Positions 60,016 through 64,000 of a stretch of DNA of 64,000 nt are shown in pieces. Below the pieces are notes generated by a model. That model was not told the DNA's origin. It ran no database searches and saw only the letters and a program-made list of their open reading frames with translations. The stretch comes from Asanoa ferruginea (GTDB lineage: Bacteria; Actinomycetota; Actinomycetes; Mycobacteriales; Micromonosporaceae), in the NCBI RefSeq assembly GCF_003387075.1, contig NZ_QUMQ01000001.1, forward strand, positions 1,178,001-1,242,000. The letters run 5' to 3'. Every line of letters starts with the position of its first letter. The stretch's first letter is position 1. The position numbers and the translations under genes were made by a program.

Positions 60016-61094
60016 TGCGCGACTCCAGCGGACGGTGCGATGTCTTCGGCGTAGAACCTCTTGCGGTCGGCCTCGGACAGATGACAGGCGACCAGGTGGC
60101 CACGCTCCTGGACCTGGTGCAGCTCGGGCACCTCGGTGAACGAGCGGTCGCCGTTGCGGCCGGCGTAGCGACAGCGCGGGTGGAACGCGCAGCCGGTCGG
60201 CAGGTTGATCAGCGAGGGCGGGTTGCCCTTGATCGGCACCAGCTCGGCGTCGGCGTCGCCGTGCAGCGACGGGACGCTGGCCAGCAGGCCCCAGGTGTAG
60301 GGGTGCTGCGGGCGGCGCATGACCTGCTCGACGCTGCCGAACTCGACCTGGCGGCCGCCATACATCACGAGGACGTCGTCGGCGACCTGGGCGACCACGC
60401 CGAGGTCGTGGGTGATCATGATGATCGCCGAGTTGAACTCACTCTGGAGGTCTTCGAGCAGGTCGAGGATCTGCGCCTGCACGGTCACGTCGAGCGCGGT
60501 GGTCGGCTCGTCGGCGATCAGCAGGTCGGGGTCGTTGACCAGGGCCATCGCGATCATCGCGCGTTGCCGCATACCGCCGGAGAACTCGTGCGGGTATTGG
60601 TCGGCGCGGCGCGCGGGCTGCGGGATGCCGACCCGGCCGAGCATGTCGACGGCGTGCTTGCGCGCTTCGCTCTTCGAGGCCTTCGGGTGGTGCACCTGGT
60701 AGGCCTCGGCGATCTGCGAACCCACCTTGAAATAGGGGTGCAGCGCCGACAGCGGGTCCTGGAAGATCATCGACATGTCGCGGCCACGCAGGCGGCGGGT
60801 CTGCTCTTCGGACATGCCGACCACGTTGCGACCACCGACCAGGATCTCTCCCGAGATCCGGGCCCGCTTGGTGTTGTGCAGGCCCATGATGGTCAGCGAC
60901 GTGACGCTCTTGCCCGACCCGGACTCGCCGACGATGCCCAGCGTCTTGCCGCGCTCGACCGAGAACGACACGCCTTCGACGGCCTTGACGACGCCGTCTT
61001 CGGTGGGGAAGTGCACTCGCAGGTCGTTGACCCGCAGGTAGGCACCCGTGTCGGCGGTTGCCGAGCTCTGTGGCGCCGAGGTTGGTGCGGTCAC
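60012..61094 (-). CDS. Peptide ABC transporter ATP-binding protein, DppD type
   Basis: A 360-residue ATPase: Walker A GESGSGKS, signature [15 protein letters not shown], Walker [13 protein letters not shown] and Cys motif CAFHPRCRYAGRNGDRSF, in which the second Cys pair is incomplete compared with the first operon. It lies 19 bp after the permease gene and overlaps the next ATPase by 4 bp. Confidence 0.93.
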   Translation of the reverse strand: MTAPTSAPQSSATADTGAYLRVNDLRVHFPTEDGVVKAVEGVSFSVERGKTLGIVGESGSGKSVTSLTIMGLHNTKRARISGEILVGGRNVVGMSEEQTRRLRGRDMSMIFQDPLSALHPYFKVGSQIAEAYQVHHPKASKSEARKHAVDMLGRVGIPQPARRADQYPHEFSGGMRQRAMIAMALVNDPDLLIADEPTTALDVTVQAQILDLLEDLQSEFNSAIIMITHDLGVVAQVADDVLVMYGGRQVEFGSVEQVMRRPQHPYTWGLLASVPSLHGDADAELVPIKGNPPSLINLPTGCAFHPRCRYAGRNGDRSFTEVPELHQVQERGHLVACHLSEADRKRFYAEDIAPSAGVAQ

Positions 61095-61113
61095 TGTTGT
61101 TCTCCCTCGCGCT

Positions 61114-62115
<1,002 letters not shown>

Positions 62116-62139
62116 CTATCCGATGGAGACTGCCGCGCC

Positions 62140-62179
62140 GGGTGCGGGTGGCCTCCTTGTAGGAGAACCACCCGCACCC
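62140..62179 (-). terminator. Intra-operon hairpin between binding protein and permease
   Basis: GGGTGCGGGTGG (62140-62151) pairs perfectly with CCACCCGCACCC (62168-62179), with an inner CTCCT/AGGAG stem (62153-62157, 62161-62165). It lies between the SBP stop and the permease start on the minus strand and probably limits read-through or protects the upstream mRNA. Confidence 0.78.
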
Positions 62180-62206
62180 ACCTAACGGCGTTGCGAGGTT
62201 ACTGAG

Positions 62207-63946
62207 CTACTGCTTGACGAAAATCTTGTTGAGCTGCAGGAGGCCGAACGCGTCACTGAGGTACGCGTTGCCGACCTTCGAGCCGTGGAGCACGTACGTG
62301 GCGTCGTAGTAGGCCGGGATCTCGGGCACGAAGTCCGTCATGAGCTTCTTGTCGAGAGCCATCCATGCCGCGTCCTGCTCGGCCGCGGGCAGCTTCTTGA
62401 CCCGGTCGATCTCGGCGCTGATGGTCGGGTCGTTGAAGTACGACAGGTTGTTGTTGCCCTCAGGCCTGAGCTCACGACCGTCGTAGAGCGGCGGGATGAT
62501 CGTCGAGCCGGTCGGCCAGTCCGAACCCCAACCGTGCAGGTAGAGGTCGTACGGGTTGTTCTTGCGACCGATCTCGTCGTAGTAGCTGGTCGACTCGATC
62601 GGCTTCAAGGTGACCTTGAACCCGGACTTCTCCAGGCCTTCCTTGATCGCGGCGGCCTGCGCGGTGCGGAGCGGGGTGTTGCTGTGCGCGAGAACCAGCG
62701 CCGGCGGCGTGGTGCTGCCGAGGATCTCCTTGACCTTCGCCGGGTCACCGGTGGCCGGGGCGTTGTAGGCGTCGTAGGCCTCGAAGCCCGCGGTGGTCGG
62801 CGACATCAGCGTGCTGGCCGGCGAGCCGGCGGAGGTGCCACCGATCGCCTTGAGCGCGCCGTCACGGTCCAGGCCGTAGTAGAGCGCCTCGCGGACCTTC
62901 TTGTCGGTGATCCGCTGGTTGTTGATGCCCACGTACCAGACGTATTGCGTGGGGCCCTTGACGACGCGCGGCGCGACGGCCGGGTCGGTCGTGCGGGGAA
63001 GCACGGCCGGGGGAACGTCGGTCCAGGTCAGACCGGTCTGGTCGGCCGGCGCGTCAGCGACCAGCCGCTCAGCGATCTGCTCGGCCTCAAGGGTGAACGT
63101 GAACTTCACGTTGTCCGGGTAGGCGTTGCGGATCGGGTCGGTGTTGGGGTCCCAGTTGGTGTTGCGCTCGAGCTCGAGCGTGTTGTCCCGGGTGTAGGAC
63201 TTCACCTTGTAGGGGCCGGACGAGAACGGACGCAGGTCGTACTGCGCGCGGGTGTCCTTGGCCTGCGGAACCGGCGCGGACGTCGGCAGCGCGGCCGCGT
63301 ACGGCATGTCGCAGTGGGGGTCCGCGAACGTGAACCTGATCGTCTTGTCATCCGGGGTCTCGACGCCCTGCGGAGTCGGCGCACCACCGTTGTAGGGGCC
63401 CTTGTAGGTGGCGCCGCCCGGGTAGAGCCACTGCTGGATGTATTGCGGACCCTCGTTGAGCTCGTCGGCGAAGCTACGGGCGATGCCGTAGGCGACGTCC
63501 TTCGAGGTGATCGCCGAGCCGTCCTCGTACTTCAGGCCGTCGCGGAGCTTGAACTCCCAGACCTTGCAGTCCTTGTTGACGTCGGTGCCCGGGTTGGTCG
63601 CCAGGTCGCCGACCAGTTTCATCTGGCCGGAGCCGTTCTCCTGGTAGCCGTTGAGCGACCGGTAGATCAGGTTGGCGGTAACCTGCTGCGTGTTGACGTA
63701 GTTACGGGCCGGGTCCAGGTGCTCGAAGTCGCCCACCTGGAACACGTTGATGGTGCCGCCCTTGGTGGCACCGTCGACCGCCTTGGCCGGGCCGGTGTTG
63801 TCGGCGGCGTCGTATGAGATCGCACCGCTCTGGGTCTTGGCGGGCTCGTTGGAGCTGCCGTCATTCTGGGTGGTTTCACTGCAAGCCGAGGCGCTGAGCG
63901 CCACGGCAAGAGCGCCGACGATCAGCGCTCCTCCTTTAAATCGCAC
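62207..63946 (-). CDS. Peptide ABC transporter substrate-binding lipoprotein
   Basis: A 579-residue SBP_bac_5 protein with lipobox LSASAC. Family marks: NVFQVGDFEHLDPARNYV, KVWEFKLRDGLKYEDGSAIT, KVREALYYGLDRDGALKAIG and LYLHGWGSDWPTG. It binds extracellular peptides or related solutes for the permease/ATPase genes at 58978-62115. GGGAGAAG lies upstream of ATG 63946. The remaining 54 bp to the window end show no identifiable gene. Confidence 0.92.
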   Translation of the reverse strand: MRFKGGALIVGALAVALSASACSETTQNDGSSNEPAKTQSGAISYDAADNTGPAKAVDGATKGGTINVFQVGDFEHLDPARNYVNTQQVTANLIYRSLNGYQENGSGQMKLVGDLATNPGTDVNKDCKVWEFKLRDGLKYEDGSAITSKDVAYGIARSFADELNEGPQYIQQWLYPGGATYKGPYNGGAPTPQGVETPDDKTIRFTFADPHCDMPYAAALPTSAPVPQAKDTRAQYDLRPFSSGPYKVKSYTRDNTLELERNTNWDPNTDPIRNAYPDNVKFTFTLEAEQIAERLVADAPADQTGLTWTDVPPAVLPRTTDPAVAPRVVKGPTQYVWYVGINNQRITDKKVREALYYGLDRDGALKAIGGTSAGSPASTLMSPTTAGFEAYDAYNAPATGDPAKVKEILGSTTPPALVLAHSNTPLRTAQAAAIKEGLEKSGFKVTLKPIESTSYYDEIGRKNNPYDLYLHGWGSDWPTGSTIIPPLYDGRELRPEGNNNLSYFNDPTISAEIDRVKKLPAAEQDAAWMALDKKLMTDFVPEIPAYYDATYVLHGSKVGNAYLSDAFGLLQLNKIFVKQ

Positions 63947-64000
63947 GATCTTCTCCCTTCCCGCCCGGCTGGGGCCACCTAAGCTCCCGAGACGACCGAA

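Overview
The window is high-GC, gene-dense DNA with GTG/TTG starts, ATGA/GTGA stop-start overlaps, leaderless-looking promoters and actinobacterial families (SigE-type ECF sigma factor, DUF6350, DUF4190, DUF6650, LytM peptidases). It most resembles a chromosomal piece of a filamentous actinomycete, probably Micromonosporaceae or a close relative. The species cannot be read from the sequence. No rRNA, tRNA, CRISPR array, prophage or insertion-sequence transposase was recognised.

Layout. 1-7.5 kb: small accessory genes (RraA-like protein with an MFS exporter, Rho_N and SUMF1-family proteins, alpha/beta hydrolase divergent from a MarR regulator with twin operators, a secreted repeat protein, a methyltransferase, a pentapeptide-repeat protein). 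7.5-10.6 kb: TCA-cycle genes icd and mdh around an MBL hydrolase. 10.7-18.3 kb: a secreted M23 peptidase, then a complete oligopeptide ABC operon. 18.3-41 kb: accessory regulators and enzymes, several of them broken (abutting oxidoreductase and MarR fragments, a frameshifted membrane protein), a TetR-controlled dehydrogenase with an in-frame 39-bp minisatellite, and a PotABCD-like ABC operon. 39-41 kb: an ECF sigma factor with a coupled membrane protein. 41-51 kb: core block of purN-purH, DUF6350, sucC-sucD, a cobalamin-binding domain protein and two LytM peptidases. 51-58 kb: pcrA, a secreted 5'-nucleotidase, chorismate mutase, an esterase and a MerR regulator. 58.9-63.9 kb: a second peptide ABC operon.

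Two RNA-level systems stand out. First, chorismate mutase is preceded by a promoter, an apparently leaderless 22-codon leader peptide containing Phe-Tyr-Phe-Tyr-Tyr, and mutually exclusive hairpins ending in a strong terminator. This is the architecture of ribosome-mediated attenuation by aromatic amino acids. Second, two ~167-bp elements at 10.7 kb and 43.7 kb fold into one very long hairpin. They share an identical 19-nt tip and identical internal spacing, and paired bases change in concert between copies. Both begin at the stop codon of a minus-strand gene.

Other regulatory structure is unusually legible: twin operators for MarR and TetR repressors, an ArsR-type palindrome enclosing its own ribosome binding site, a MerR-type 19-bp-spacer promoter, hairpins between substrate-binding protein and permease in both peptide-transport operons, and a C-rich two-hairpin structure resembling 6C RNA upstream of an M23 peptidase gene.
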